DNA of 64,000 bases, taken from contig JAQMRL010000007.1 in assembly GCA_035578175.1 (NCBI GenBank), forward strand, positions 51,737,227 to 51,801,226. Direction: 5' to 3'. Each line of letters begins with the position of its first letter. The stretch's first letter is position 1. Source of the stretch: Catonia carolina. Its lineage: Eukaryota > Arthropoda > Insecta > Hemiptera > Achilidae. Made by a program: the position numbers and the translations under genes. Below the pieces are notes generated by a model. The model made no database searches. It worked only from the letters and a program-made list of their open reading frames with translations, and was not told the origin of the DNA. This document shows positions 35,055 to 49,880 of the stretch, piece after piece.

Positions 35055-36905
35055 GCAGTGTAAAACTATAACCTTTAACACCTGATTCGTACAGATAAGA
35101 TAAATAAAAAATAATTCGGCGACAGCATTCGCTTAATTGTCGTAGCGAAAGTAGAAACAGAAAAATTACGATCCCGCTAGCTGTGATTTTATAGAGTTTT
35201 AGGCCTGTAATCAGTGTTTATGTAGACAGCTTGTCCAATATTACAATTTTATAAGCATTATCAGATGCGACTTTTTAACGTTCCGAAACCGAACAATTCA
35301 TGCGTTCTCTTAAGCAAGGTAGGCTTATAAAATTACTTATTTTCAATTTAATTTGTCAGTAAACTAAAATGCTGGCTGTTGAAATTGTTGTGCAATGAAA
35401 GTTGTTTTTTAGGTAAGCAGCGGAAAAGGTGGTTTGAGCGTTTAAAATCTTTTCTGAGTGAGATGAGTTGAGTTGGTTTACATGGTCTTCTCACAGCGTT
35501 TATAATTATACTTATCAGAATGCCAGTCCTTCGGAAAATCATGTACTTTCGACTCTCCAAATGACACCTGTATTTCATTATCAACAGGGTTTGATTGTAA
35601 AATGAAATTCATGAATCTCAGATGAGAGAACTCTGACTAGTGTCATTTATACCTCTACCTCTTCTGTTCTTACGTGCTTTAGTCATATAATTGGCTGACC
35701 CTGTGATAAATATGAATACATATTTTCGGTCAGGAACTAGCAAATTACGTGCAAAAAATGTTTAACACTCTACCTTTTCATTATGGCCACAATAAATTTC
35801 ATACATCTTAAAATACAGGAACTAATGAAATAAGAGTAAAGCCAGAAAACCTTTTTCGAAATTACATCGGCCATTATATCATCATTTTGTGAGACCGTTG
35901 ATTATTATTTTTCGACTAATGCTCGTTGGTAGAGCAAAATAGTTTTCTTGTTATAAAACGGATTAATGAGGTATATTTTCTTACCCGGTAGAATATTGAC
36001 TTTGTTTCTTCTCAAGATATTTTGAATTAGATTTTTCAGTTGCCGTCTACGTATCGTAATATTTATTTACAGTTGTATAAAGTCATTCCCTTAAAAATAT
36101 GATACATTACTGGCCAAAAATTAGGTTACAAAAATCGAACAACTAGGGAAAATAGATAACTCTCTTTTGTTTTTTTTCTTTGTGTCGTTATCGAATGAAC
36201 ACTCGTGATTTTTTAAAAAACCGTGTTAACATTTAGCAGCAACAGAAACCAATTTTTAATTTCCTTAAAAACTCGAAAGATCTCTACAATGGGGTACTAC
36301 ATATTTCGTAAGTGATATTCACCGAGAAACTATAAATCTCATTAAAAGGTACCTTCTTATGTTCTGCCCTACCGTTAACTAGAAGTTGACGTTGGGTGTG
36401 GACTTTATATTACAATCACACTCGACGTGACGCCCAGAATCAGTACGGACCAATCAGAAAGCAGCATATCCTGACGAATGACGTAACGCTCAAGACACTT
36501 TGTCATTGGTTGACATCGGTGTGACGTAGTACAGTAATATAAACTCTCTGATTGGACAATATTAACCAATCAAAACGACGCAAAAGAAGACATCTGATTG
36601 GTTAAAGCTGGGCTTTCCCATTGGCCGAAAATACGAGACTCTGATTGGGCAATTATTACCTGAGCCGTTGACGTCACATGCGCATCACACTCAACTTGGC
36701 CCGACTTACTCACGCAACCCTAACAGATCGTTTGTTGAATACCAGTTATACTTTGATACATATATTTTTGTTTCTGTTAAACACAATAATAGCGTAGGTC
36801 AAAAATGATTTGTCAAGTAACGTCTTAGTCAAGTCTATTTTTCGTTGTTTTAGGATCTGTTAGTTAACGGGAAATTTATAAGCAGTATTTATATCTTCTA
36901 CACAG
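35055..36905 (+). repeat. Satellite unit U17
   Basis: 1,851 bp. As U16, plus a private 1-bp deletion (CTTGTCCAAT near 35232) and CTTAGTCAAG near 36828. Confidence 0.96.
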
Positions 36906-38763
36906 GCAGTGTAAAACTATAACCTTTAACACCTGATTCGTACAGATAAGATAAATAAAAAATAATTCGGCGACAGCATTCGCTTAATTGTCGTAGCGAA
37001 AGTAGAAACAGAAAAATTACGATCCCGCTAGCTGTAATTTTATAGAGTTTTAGGCCTGTAATCAGTGTTTATGTAGGCAGCTTGTTCCAATATTACAATT
37101 TTATAAGCATTATCAGATGCGACTTTTTAACGTTCCGAAACCGAACAATTCATGCCTACCTTGCTCTTAAGCAAGGTAGGCTTATAAAATTACTTATTTT
37201 CAATCCAATTTGTCAGTAAACTAAAATGCTGGCTGTTGAAATTGTTGTGCAATGAAAGTTGTTTTTTAGGTAAGCAGCGGAAAAGGTGGTTTGAGCGTTT
37301 AAAATCTTTTCTGAGTGAGATGAGTTGAGTTGGTTTACATGGTCTTCTCACAGCGTTTATAATTATACTTATCAGAATGCCAGTCCTTCGGAAAATCATG
37401 TACTTTCGACTCTCCAAATGACACCTGTATTTCATTATCAACAGGGTTTGATTGTAAAATGAAATTCATGAATCTCAGATGAGAGAACTCTGACTAGTGT
37501 CATTTATACCTCTACCTCTTCTGTTCTTACGTGCTTTAGTCATATAATTGGCTGACCCTGTGATAAATATGAATACATATTTTCGGTCAGGAACTAGCAA
37601 ATTACGTGCAAAAAATGTTTAACACTCTACCTTTTCATTATGGCCACAATAAATTTCATACATCTTAAAATACAGGAACTAATGAAATAAGAGTAAAGCC
37701 AGAAAACCTTTTTCGAAATTACATCGGCCATTATATCATCATTTTGTGAGACCGTTGATTATTATTTTTCGACTAATGCTCGTTGGTAGAGCAAAATAGT
37801 TTTCTTGTTATAAAACGGATTAATGAGGTATATTTTCTTACCCGGTAGAATATTGACTTTGTTTCTTCTCAAGATATTTTGAATTAGATTTTTCAGTTGC
37901 CGTCTACGTATCGTAATATTTATTTACAGTTGTATAAAGTCATTCCCTTAAAAATATGATACATTACTGGCCAAAAATTAGGTTACAAAAATCGAACAAC
38001 TAGGGAAAATAGATAACTCTCTTTTGTTTTTTTTCTTTGTGTCGTTATCGAATTTTTCACTCGTGATTTTTTAAAAAACCGTGTTAACATTTAGCAGCAA
38101 CAGAAACCAATTTTTAATTTCCTTAAAAACTCGAAAGATCTCTACAATGGGGTACTACATATTTCACAAGTGATATTCACCGAGAAACTATAAATCTCAT
38201 TAAAAGGTACCTTCTTATGTTCTGCCCTACCGTTAACTAGAAGTTGACGTTGGGTGTGGACTTTATATTACAATCACACTCGACGTGACGCCCAGAATCA
38301 GTACGGACCAATCAGAAAGCAGCATATCCTGACGAATGACGTAACGCTCAAGACACTTTGTCATTGGTTGACATCGGTGTGACGTAGTACAGTAATATAA
38401 ACTCTCTGATTGGACAATATTAACCAATCAAAACGACGCAAAAGAAGACATCTGATTGGTTAAAGCTGGGCTTTCCCATTGGCCGAAAATACGAGACTCT
38501 GATTGGGCAATTATTACCTGAGCCGTTGACGTCACATGCGCATCACACTCAACTTGGCCCGACTTACTCACGCAACCCTAACAGATCGTTTGTTGAATAC
38601 CAGTTATACTTTGATACATATATTTTTGTTTCTGTTAAACACAATAATAGCGTAGGTCAAAAATGATTTGTCAAGTAACGTCTTGGTCAAGTCTATTTTT
38701 CGTTGTTTTAGGATCTGTTAGTTAACGGGAAATTTATAAGCAGTATTTATATCTTCTACACAG
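36906..38763 (+). repeat. Satellite unit U18 (hairpin variant)
   Basis: 1,858 bp. Besides the hairpin it has a private block change AATTTTTCACT near 38052 (+1 bp) and TTTCACAAGTG near 38163, which removes a GTAAGT donor-like motif. Confidence 0.96.
37154..37181. repeat. Perfect inverted repeat created by template switch (U18)
   Basis: Identical to the U15 hairpin: 12-bp arms and a CTTA loop at the same unit position. Confidence 0.9.
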
Positions 38764-40620
38764 GCAGTGTAAAACTATAACCTTTAACACCTGATTCGTA
38801 CAGATAAGATAAATAAAAAATAATTCGGCGACAGCATTCGCTTAATTGTCGTAGCGAAAGTAGAAACAGAAAAATTACGATCCCGCTAGCTGTAATTTTA
38901 TAGAGATTTAGGCCTGTAATCAGTGTTTATGTAGGCAGCTTGTTCCAATATTACAATTTTATAAGCATTATCAGATGCGACTTTTTAACGTTCCGAAACC
39001 GAACAATTCATGCCTACCTTGCTCTTAAGCAAGGTAGGCTTATAAAATTACTTATTTTCAATCCAATTTGTCAGTAAACTAAAATGCTGGCTGTTGAAAT
39101 TGTTGTGCAATGAAAGTTGTTTTTTAGGTAAGCAGCGGAAAAGGTGGTTTGAGCGTTTAAAATCTTTTCTGAGTGAGATGAGTTGAGTTGGTTTACATGG
39201 TCTTCTCACAGCGTTTATAATTATACTTATCAGAATGCCAGTCCTTCGGAAAATCATGTACTTTCGACTCTCCAAATGACACCTGTATTTCATTATCAAC
39301 AGGGTTTGATTGTAAAATGAAATTCATGAATCTCAGATGAGAGAACTCTGACTAGTGTCATTTATACCTCTACCTCTTCTGTTCTTACGTGCTTTAGTCA
39401 TATAATTGGCTGACCCTGTGATAAATATGAATACATATTTTCGGTCAGGAACTAGCAAATTACGTGCAAAAAATGTTTAACACTCTACCTTTTCATTATG
39501 GCCACAATAAATTTCATACATCTTAAAATACAGGAACTAATGAAATAAGAGTAAAGCCAGAAAACCTTTTTCGAAATTACATCGGCCATTATATCATCAT
39601 TTTGTGAGACCGTTGATTATTATTTTTCGACTAATGCTCGTTGGTAGAGCAAAATAGTTTTCTTGTTATAAAACGGATTAATGAGGTATATTTTCTTACC
39701 CGGTAGAATATTGACTTTGTTTCTTCTCAAGATATTTTGAATTAGATTTTTCAGTTGCCGTCTACGTATCGTAATATTTATTTACAGTTGTATAAAGTCA
39801 TTCCCTTAAAAATATGATACATTACTGGCCAAAAATTAGGTTACAAAAATCGAACAACTAGGGAAAATAGATAACTCTCTTTTGTTTTTTTTCTTTGTGT
39901 CGTTATCGAATGAACACTCGTGATTTTTTAAAAAACCGTGTTAACATTTAGCAGCAACAGAAACCAATTTTTAATTTCCTTAAAAACTCGAAAGATCTCT
40001 ACAATGGGGTACTACATATTTCGTAAGTGATATTCACCGAGAAACTATAAATCTCATTAAAAGGTACCTTCTTATGTTCTGCCCTACCGTTAACTAGAAG
40101 TTGACGTTGGGTGTGGACTTTATATTACAATCACACTCGACGTGACGCCCAGAATCAGTACGGACCAATCAGAAAGCAGCATATCCTGACGAATGACGTA
40201 ACGCTCAAGACACTTTGTCATTGGTTGACATCGGTGTGACGTAGTACAGTAATATAAACTCTCTGATTGGACAATATTAACCAATCAAAACGACGCAAAA
40301 GAAGACATCTGATTGGTTAAAGCTGGGCTTTCCCATTGGCCGAAAATACGAGACTCTGATTGGGCAATTATTACCTGAGCCGTTGACGTCACATGCGCAT
40401 CACACTCAACTTGGCCCGACTTACTCACGCAACCCTAACAGATCGTTTGTTGAATACCAGTTATACTTTGATACATATATTTTTGTTTCTGTTAAACACA
40501 ATAATAGCGTAGGTCAAAAATGATTTGTCAAGTAACGTCTTGGTCAAGTCTATTTTTCGTTGTTTTAGGATCTGTTAGTTAACGGGAAATTTATAAGCAG
40601 TATTTATATCTTCTACACAG
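38764..40620 (+). repeat. Satellite unit U19 (hairpin variant)
   Basis: 1,857 bp. Hairpin plus a private AGAGATTTAGG near 38904. Confidence 0.96.
39012..39039. repeat. Perfect inverted repeat created by template switch (U19)
   Basis: Identical to the U15 hairpin, in the unit directly after U18. Confidence 0.9.
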
Positions 40621-42473
40621 GCAGTGTAAAACTATAACCTTTAACACCTGATTCGTACAGATAAGATAAATAAAAAATAATTCGGCGACAGCATTCGCTT
40701 AATTGTCGTAGCGAAAGTAGAAACAGAAAAATTACGATCCCGCTAGCTGTAATTTTATAGAGTTTTAGGCCTGTAATCAGTGTTTATGTAGGCAGCTTGT
40801 TCCAATATTACAATTTTATAAGCATTATCAGATGCGACTTTTTAACGTTCCGAAACCGAACAATTCATGCGTTCTCTTAAGCAAGGTAGGCTTATAAAAT
40901 TACTTATTTTCAATCCAATTTGTCAGTAAACTAAAATGCTGGCTGTTGAAATTGTTGTGCAATGAAAGTTGTTTTTTAGGTAAGCAGCGGAAAAGGTGGT
41001 TTGAGCGTTTAAAATCTTTTCTGAGTGAGATGAGTTGAGTTGGTTTACATGGTCTTCTCACAGCGTTTATAATTATACTTATCAGAATGCCAGTCCTTCG
41101 GAAAATCATGTACTTTCGACTCTCCAAATGACACCTGTATTTCATTATCAACAGGGTTTGATTGTAAAATGAAATTCATGAATCTCAGATGAGAGAACTC
41201 TGACTAGTGTCATTTATACCTCTACCTCTTCTGTTCTTACGTGCTTTAGTCATATAATTGGCTGACCCTGTGATAAATATGAATACATATTTTCGGTCAG
41301 GAACTAGCAAATTACGTGCAAAAAATGTTTAACACTCTACCTTTTCATTATGGCCACAATAAATTTCATACATCTTAAAATACAGGAACTAATGAAATAA
41401 GAGTAAAGCCAGAAAACCTTTTTCGAAATTACATCGGCCATTATATCATCATTTTGTGAGACCGTTGATTATTATTTTTCGACTAATGCTCGTTGGTAGA
41501 GCAAAATAGTTTTCTTGTTATAAAACGGATTAATGAGGTATATTTTCTTACCCGGTAGAATATTGACTTTGTTTCTTCTCAAGATATTTTGAATTAGATT
41601 TTTCAGTTGCCGTCTACGTATCGTAATATTTATTTACAGTTGTATAAAGTCATTCCCTTAAAAATATGATACATTACTGGCCAAAAATTAGGTTACAAAA
41701 ATCGAACAACTAGGGAAAATAGATAACTCTCTTTTGTTTTTTTTTCTTTGTGTCGTTATCGAATGAACACTCGTGATTTTTTAAAAAACCGTGTTAACAT
41801 TTAGCAGCAACAGAAACCAATTTTTAATTTCCTTAAAAACTCGAAAGATCTCTACAATGGGGTACTACATATTTCGTAAGTGATATTCACCGAGAAACTA
41901 TAAATCTCATTAAAAGGTACCTTCTTATGTTCTGCCCTACCGTTAACTAGAAGTTGACGTTGGGTGTGGACTTTATATTACAATCACACTCGACGTGACG
42001 CCCAGAATCAGTACGGACCAATCAGAAAGCAGCATATCCTGACGAATGACGTAACGCTCAAGACACTTTGTCATTGGTTGACATCGGTGTGACGTAGTAC
42101 AGTAATATAAACTCTCTGATTGGACAATATTAACCAATCAAAACGACGCAAAAGAAGACATCTGATTGGTTAAAGCTGGGCTTTCCCATTGGCCGAAAAT
42201 ACGAGACTCTGATTGGGCAATTATTACCTGAGCCGTTGACGTCACATGCGCATCACACTCAACTTGGCCCGACTTACTCACGCAACCCTAACAGATCGTT
42301 TGTTGAATACCAGTTATACTTTGATACATATATTTTTGTTTCTGTTAAACACAATAATAGCGTAGGTCAAAAATGATTTGTCAAGTAACGTCTTGGTCAA
42401 GTCTATTTTTCGTTGTTTTAGGATCTGTTAGTTAACGGGAAATTTATAAGCAGTATTTATATCTTCTACACAG
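40621..42473 (+). repeat. Satellite unit U20
   Basis: 1,853 bp; one extra T in the homopolymer near 41745, which may be a sequencing error. Confidence 0.96.
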
Positions 42474-44325
42474 GCAGTGTAAAACTATAACCTTTAACAC
42501 CTGATTCGTACAGATAAGATAAATAAAAAATAATTCGGCGACAGCATTCGCTTAATTGTCGTAGCGAAAGTAGAAACAGAAAAATTACGATCCCGCTAGC
42601 TGTAATTTTATAGAGTTTTAGGCCTGTAATCAGTGTTTATGTAGGCAGCTTGTTCCAATATTACAATTTTATAAGCATTATCAGATGCGACTTTTTAACG
42701 TTCCGAAACCGAGCAATTCATGCGTTCTCTTAAGCAAGGTAGGCTTATAAAATTACTTATTTTCAATTTAATTTGTCAGTAAACTAAAATGCTGGCTGTT
42801 GAAATTGTTGTGCAATGAAAGTTGTTTTTTAGGTAAGCAGCGGAAAAGGTGGTTTGAGCGTTTAAAATCTTTTCTGAGTGAGATGAGTTGAGTTGGTTTA
42901 CATGGTCTTCTCACAGCGTTTATAATTATACTTATCAGAATGCCAGTCCTTCGGAAAATCATGTACTTTCGACTCTCCAAATGACACCTGTATTTCATTA
43001 TCAACAGGGTTTGATTGTAAAATGAAATTCATGAATCTCAGATGAGAGAACTCTGACTAGTGTCATTTATACCTCTACCTCTTCTGTTCTTACGTGCTTT
43101 AGTCATATAATTGGCTGACCCTGTGATAAATATGAATACATATTTTCGGTCAGGAACTAGCAAATTACGTGCAAAAAATGTTTAACACTCTACCTTTTCA
43201 TTATGGCCACAATAAATTTCATACATCTTAAAATACAGGAACTAATGAAATAAGAGTAAAGCCAGAAAACCTTTTTCGAAATTACATCGGCCATTATATC
43301 ATCATTTTGTGAGACCGTTGATTATTATTTTTCGACTAATGCTCGTTGGTAGAGCAAAATAGTTTTCTTGTTATAAAACGGATTAATGAGGTATATTTTC
43401 TTACCCGGTAGAATATTGACTTTGTTTCTTCTCAAGATATTTTGAATTAGATTTTTCAGTTGCCGTCTACGTATCGTAATATTTATTTACAGTTGTATAA
43501 AGTCATTCCCTTAAAAATATGATACATTACTGGCCAAAAATTAGGTTACAAAAATCGAACAACTAGGGAAAATAGATAACTCTCTTTTGTTTTTTTTCTT
43601 TGTGTCGTTATCGAATGAACACTCGTGATTTTTTAAAAAACCGTGTTAACATTTAGCAGCAACAGAAACCAATTTTTAATTTCCTTAAAAACTCGAAAGA
43701 TCTCTACAATGGGGTACTACATATTTCGTAAGTGATATTCACCGAGAAACTATAAATCTCATTAAAAGGTACCTTCTTATGTTCTGCCCTACCGTTAACT
43801 AGAAGTTGACGTTGGGTGTGGACTTTATATTACAATCACACTCGACGTGACGCCCAGAATCAGTACGGACCAATCAGAAAGCAGCATATCCTGACGAATG
43901 ACGTAACGCTCAAGACACTTTGTCATTGGTTGACATCGGTGTGACGTAGTACAGTAATATAAACTCTCTGATTGGACAATATTAACCAATCAAAACGACG
44001 CAAAAGAAGACATCTGATTGGTTAAAGCTGGGCTTTCCCATTGGCCGAAAATACGAGACTCTGATTGGGCAATTATTACCTGAGCCGTTGACGTCACATG
44101 CGCATCACACTCAACTTGGCCCGACTTACTCACGCAACCCTAACAGATCGTTTGTTGAATACCAGTTATACTTTGATACATATATTTTTGTTTCTGTTAA
44201 ACACAATAATAGCGTAGGTCAAAAATGATTTGTCAAGTAACGTCTTGGTCAAGTCTATTTTTCGTTGTTTTAGGATCTGTTAGTTAACGGGAAATTTATA
44301 AGCAGTATTTATATCTTCTACACAG
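42474..44325 (+). repeat. Satellite unit U21
   Basis: 1,852 bp. GAGCAATTC near 42713 and CAATTTAATT near 42765, as in U12, U26 and U31. Confidence 0.96.
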
Positions 44326-46177
44326 GCAGTGTAAAACTATAACCTTTAACACCTGATTCGTACAGATAAGATAAATAAAAAATAATTCGGCGACAGCATT
44401 CGCTTAATTGTCGTAGCGAAAGTAGAAACAGAAAAATTACGATCCCGCTAGCTGTAATTTTATAGAGTTTTAGGCCTGTAATCAGTGTTTATGTAGGCAG
44501 CTTGTTCCAATATTACAATTTTATAAGCATTATCAGTTGCGACTTTTTAACGTTCCGAAACCGAACAATTCATGCGTTCTCTTAAGCAAGGTAGGCTTAT
44601 AAAATTACTTATTTTCAATCCAATTTGTCAGTAAACTAAAATGCTGGCTGTTGAAATTGTTGTGCAATGAAAGTTGTTTTTTAGGTAAGCAGCGGAAAAG
44701 GTGGTTTGAGCGTTTAAAATCTTTTCTGAGTGAGATGAGTTGAGTTGGTTTACATGGTCTTCTCACAGCGTTTATAATTATACTTATCAGAATGCCAGTC
44801 CTTCGGAAAATCATGTACTTTCGACTCTCCAAATGACACCTGTATTTCATTATCAACAGGGTTTGATTGTAAAATGAAATTCATGAATCTCAGATGAGAG
44901 AACTCTGACTAGTGTCATTTATACCTCTACCTCTTCTGTTCTTACGTGCTTTAGTCATATAATTGGCTGACCCTGTGATAAATATGAATACATATTTTCG
45001 GTCAGGAACTAGCAAATTACGTGCAAAAAATGTTTAACACTCTACCTTTTCATTATGGCCACAATAAATTTCATACATCTTAAAATACAGGAACTAATGA
45101 AATAAGAGTAAAGCCAGAAAACCTTTTTCGAAATTACATCGGCCATTATATCATCATTTTGTGAGACCGTTGATTATTATTTTTCGACTAATGCTCGTTG
45201 GTAGAGCAAAATAGTTTTCTTGTTATAAAACGGATTAATGAGGTATATTTTCTTACCCGGTAGAATATTGACTTTGTTTCTTCTCAAGATATTTTGAATT
45301 AGATTTTTCAGTTGCCGTCTACGTATCGTAATATTTATTTACAGTTGTATAAAGTCATTCCCTTAAAAATATGATACATTACTGGCCAAAAATTAGGTTA
45401 CAAAAATCGAACAACTAGGGAAAATAGATAACTCTCTTTTGTTTTTTTTCTTTGTGTCGTTATCGAATGAACACTCGTGATTTTTTAAAAAACCGTGTTA
45501 ACATTTAGCAGCAACAGAAACCAATTTTTAATTTCCTTAAAAACTCGAAAGATCTCTACAATGGGGTACTACATATTTCGTAAGTGATATTCACCGAGAA
45601 ACTATAAATCTCATTAAAAGGTACCTTCTTATGTTCTGCCCTACCGTTAACTAGAAGTTGACGTTGGGTGTGGACTTTATATTACAATCACACTCGACGT
45701 GACGCCCAGAATCAGTACGGACCAATCAGAAAGCAGCATATCCTGACGAATGACGTAACGCTCAAGACACTTTGTCATTGGTTGACATCGGTGTGACGTA
45801 GTACAGTAATATAAACTCTCTGATTGGACAATATTAACCAATCAAAACGACGCAAAAGAAGACATCTGATTGGTTAAAGCTGGGCTTTCCCATTGGCCGA
45901 AAATACGAGACTCTGATTGGGCAATTATTACCTGAGCCGTTGACGTCACATGCGCATCACACTCAACTTGGCCCGACTTACTCACGCAACCCTAACAGAT
46001 CGTTTGTTGAATACCAGTTATACTTTGATACATATATTTTTGTTTCTGTTAAACACAATAATAGCGTAGGTCAAAAATGATTTGTCAAGTAACGTCTTGG
46101 TCAAGTCTATTTTTCGTTGTTTTAGGATCTGTTAGTTAACGGGAAATTTATAAGCAGTATTTATATCTTCTACACAG
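44326..46177 (+). repeat. Satellite unit U22
   Basis: 1,852 bp. CAGTTGCGAC near 44535, shared only with the next unit. Confidence 0.96.
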
Positions 46178-48029
46178 GCAGTGTAAAACTATAACCTTTA
46201 ACACCTGATTCGTACAGATAAGATAAATAAAAAATAATTCGGCGACAGCATTCGCTTAATTGTCGTAGCGAAAGTAGAAACAGAAAAATTACGATCCCGC
46301 TAGCTGTAATTTTATAGAGTTTTAGGCCTGTAATCAGTGTTTATGTAGGCAGCTTGTTCCAATATTACAATTTTATAAGCATTATCAGTTGCGACTTTTT
46401 AACGTTCCGAAACCGAACAATTCATGCGTTCTCTTAAGCAAGGTAGGCTTATAAAATTACTTATTTTCAATCCAATTTGTCAGTAAACTAAAATGCTGGC
46501 TGTTGAAATTGTTGTGCAATGAAAGTTGTTTTTTAGGTAAGCAGCGGAAAAGGTGGTTTGAGCGTTTAAAATCTTTTCTGAGTGAGATGAGTTGAGTTGG
46601 TTTACATGGTCTTCTCACAGCGTTTATAATTATACTTATCAGAATGCCAGTCCTTCGGAAAATCATGTACTTTCGACTCTCCAAATGACACCTGTATTTC
46701 ATTATCAACAGGGTTTGATTGTAAAATGAAATTCATGAATCTCAGATGAGAGAACTCTGACTAGTGTCATTTATACCTCTACCTCTTCTGTTCTTACGTG
46801 CTTTAGTCATATAATTGGCTGACCCTGTGATAAATATGAATACATATTTTCGGTCAGGAACTAGCAAATTACGTGCAAAAAATGTTTAACACTCTACCTT
46901 TTCATTATGGCCACAATAAATTTCATACATCTTAAAATACAGGAACTAATGAAATAAGAGTAAAGCCAGAAAACCTTTTTCGAAATTACATCGGCCATTA
47001 TATCATCATTTTGTGAGACCGTTGATTATTATTTTTCGACTAATGCTCGTTGGTAGAGCAAAATAGTTTTCTTGTTATAAAACGGATTAATGAGGTATAT
47101 TTTCTTACCCGGTAGAATATTGACTTTGTTTCTTCTCAAGATATTTTGAATTAGATTTTTCAGTTGCCGTCTACGTATCGTAATATTTATTTACAGTTGT
47201 ATAAAGTCATTCCCTTAAAAATATGATACATTACTGGCCAAAAATTAGGTTACAAAAATCGAACAACTAGGGAAAATAGATAACTCTCTTTTGTTTTTTT
47301 TCTTTGTGTCGTTATCGAATGAACACTCGTGATTTTTTAAAAAACCGTGTTAACATTTAGCAGCAACAGAAACCAATTTTTAATTTCCTTAAAAACTCGA
47401 AAGATCTCTACAATGGGGTACTACATATTTCGTAAGTGATATTCACCGAGAAACTATAAATCTCATTAAAAGGTACCTTCTTATGTTCTGCCCTACCGTT
47501 AACTAGAAGTTGACGTTGGGTGTGGACTTTATATTACAATCACACTCGACGTGACGCCCAGAATCAGTACGGACCAATCAGAAAGCAGCATATCCTGACG
47601 AATGACGTAACGCTCAAGACACTTTGTCATTGGTTGACATCGGTGTGACGTAGTACAGTAATATAAACTCTCTGATTGGACAATATTAACCAATCAAAAC
47701 GACGCAAAAGAAGACATCTGATTGGTTAAAGCTGGGCTTTCCCATTGGCCGAAAATACGAGACTCTGATTGGGCAATTATTACCTGAGCCGTTGACGTCA
47801 CATGCGCATCACACTCAACTTGGCCCGACTTACTCACGCAACCCTAACAGATCGTTTGTTGAATACCAGTTATACTTTGATACATATATTTTTGTTTCTG
47901 TTAAACACAATAATAGCGTAGGTCAAAAATGATTTGTCAAGTAACGTCTTGGTCAAGTCTATTTTTCGTTGTTTTAGGATCTGTTAGTTAACGGGAAATT
48001 TATAAGCAGTATTTATATCTTCTACACAG
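46178..48029 (+). repeat. Satellite unit U23
   Basis: 1,852 bp. CAGTTGCGAC near 46387 as in U22; the two are probably an adjacent duplication. Confidence 0.96.
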
Positions 48030-49880
48030 GCAGTGTAAAACTATAACCTTTAACACCTGATTCGTACAGATAAGATAAATAAAAAATAATTCGGCGACAG
48101 CATTCGCTTAATTGTCGTAGCGAAAGTAGAAACAGAAAAATTACGATCCCGCTAGCTGTAATTTTATAGAGTTTTAGGCCTGTAATCAGTGTTTATGTAG
48201 GCAGCTTGTTCCAATATTACAATTTTATAAGCATTATCAGATGCGACTTTTTAACGTTCCGAAACCGAACAATTCATGCGTTCTCTTAAGCAAGGTAGGC
48301 TTATAAAATTACTTATTTTCAATCCAATTTGTCAGTAAACTAAAATGCTGGCTGTTGAAATTGTTGTGCAATGAAAGTTGTTTTTTAGGTAAGCAGCGGA
48401 AAAGGTGGTTTGAGCGTTTAAAATCTTTTCTGAGTGAGATGAGTTGAGTTGGTTTACATGGTCTTCTCACAGCGTTTATAATTATACTTATCAGAATGCC
48501 AGTCCTTCGGAAAATCATGTACTTTCGACTCTCCAAATGACACCTGTATTTCATTATCAACAGGGTTTGATTGTAAAATGAAATTCATGAATCTCAGATG
48601 AGAGAACTCTGACTAGTGTCATTTATACCTCTACCTCTTCTGTTCTTACGTGCTTTAGTCATATAATTGGCTGACCCTGTGATAAATATGAATACATATT
48701 TTCGGTCAGGAACTAGCAAATTACGTGCAAAAAATGTTTAACACTCTACCTTTTCATTATGGCCACAATAAATTTCATACATCTTAAAATACAGGAACTA
48801 ATGAAATAAGAGTAAAGCCAGAAAACCTTTTTCGAAATTACATCGGCCATTATATCATCATTTTGTGAGACCGTTGATTATTATTTTTCGACTAATGCTC
48901 GTTGGTAGAGCAAAATAGTTTTCTTGTTATAAAACGGATTAATGAGGTATATTTTCTTACCCGGTAGAATATTGACTTTGTTTCTTCTCAAGATATTTTG
49001 AATTAGATTTTTCAGTTGCCGTCTACGTATCGTAATATTTATTTACAGTTGTATAAAGTCATTCCCTTAAAAATATGATACATTACTGGCCAAAAATTAG
49101 GTTACAAAAATCGAACAACTAGGGAAAATAGATAACTCTCTTTTGTTTTTTTTCTTTGTGTCGTTATCGAATGAACACTCGTGATTTTTTAAAAAACCGT
49201 GTTAACATTTAGCAGCAACAGAAACCAATTTTTAATTTCCTTAAAAACCCGAAAGATCTCTACAATGGGGTACTACATATTTCGTAAGTGATATTCACCG
49301 AGAAACTATAAATCTCATTAAAAGGTACCTTCTTATGTTCTGCTCTACCGTTAACTAGAAGTTGACGTTGGGTGTGGACTTTATATTACAATCACACTCG
49401 ACGTGACGCCCAGAATCAGTACGGACCAATCAGAAGCAGCATATCCTGACGAATGACGTAACGCTCAAGACACTTTTTCATTGGTTGACATCGGTGTGAC
49501 GTAGTACAGTAATATAAACTCTCTGATTGGACAATATTAACCAATCAAAACGACGCAAAAGAAGACATCTGATTGGTTAAAGCTGGGCTTTCCCATTGGC
49601 CGAAAATACGAGACTCTGATTGGGCAATTATTACCTGAGCCGTTGACGTCACATGCGCATCACACTCAACTTGGCCCGACTTACTCACGCAACCCTAACA
49701 GATCGTTTGTTGAATACCAGTTATACTTTGATACATATATTTTTGTTTCTGTTAAACACAATAATAGCGTAGGTCAAAAATGATTTGTCAAGTAACGTCT
49801 TGGTCAAGTCTATTTTTCGTTGTTTTAGGATCTGTTAGTTAACGGGAAATTTATAAGCAGTATTTATATCTTCTACACAG
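48030..49880 (+). repeat. Satellite unit U24
   Basis: 1,851 bp. AAAACCCG near 49247, private CTGCTCTACC near 49342, CAGAAGCAGC (-1 A) near 49433 as in U28, and CTTTTTCATTGG near 49475. Confidence 0.96.
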
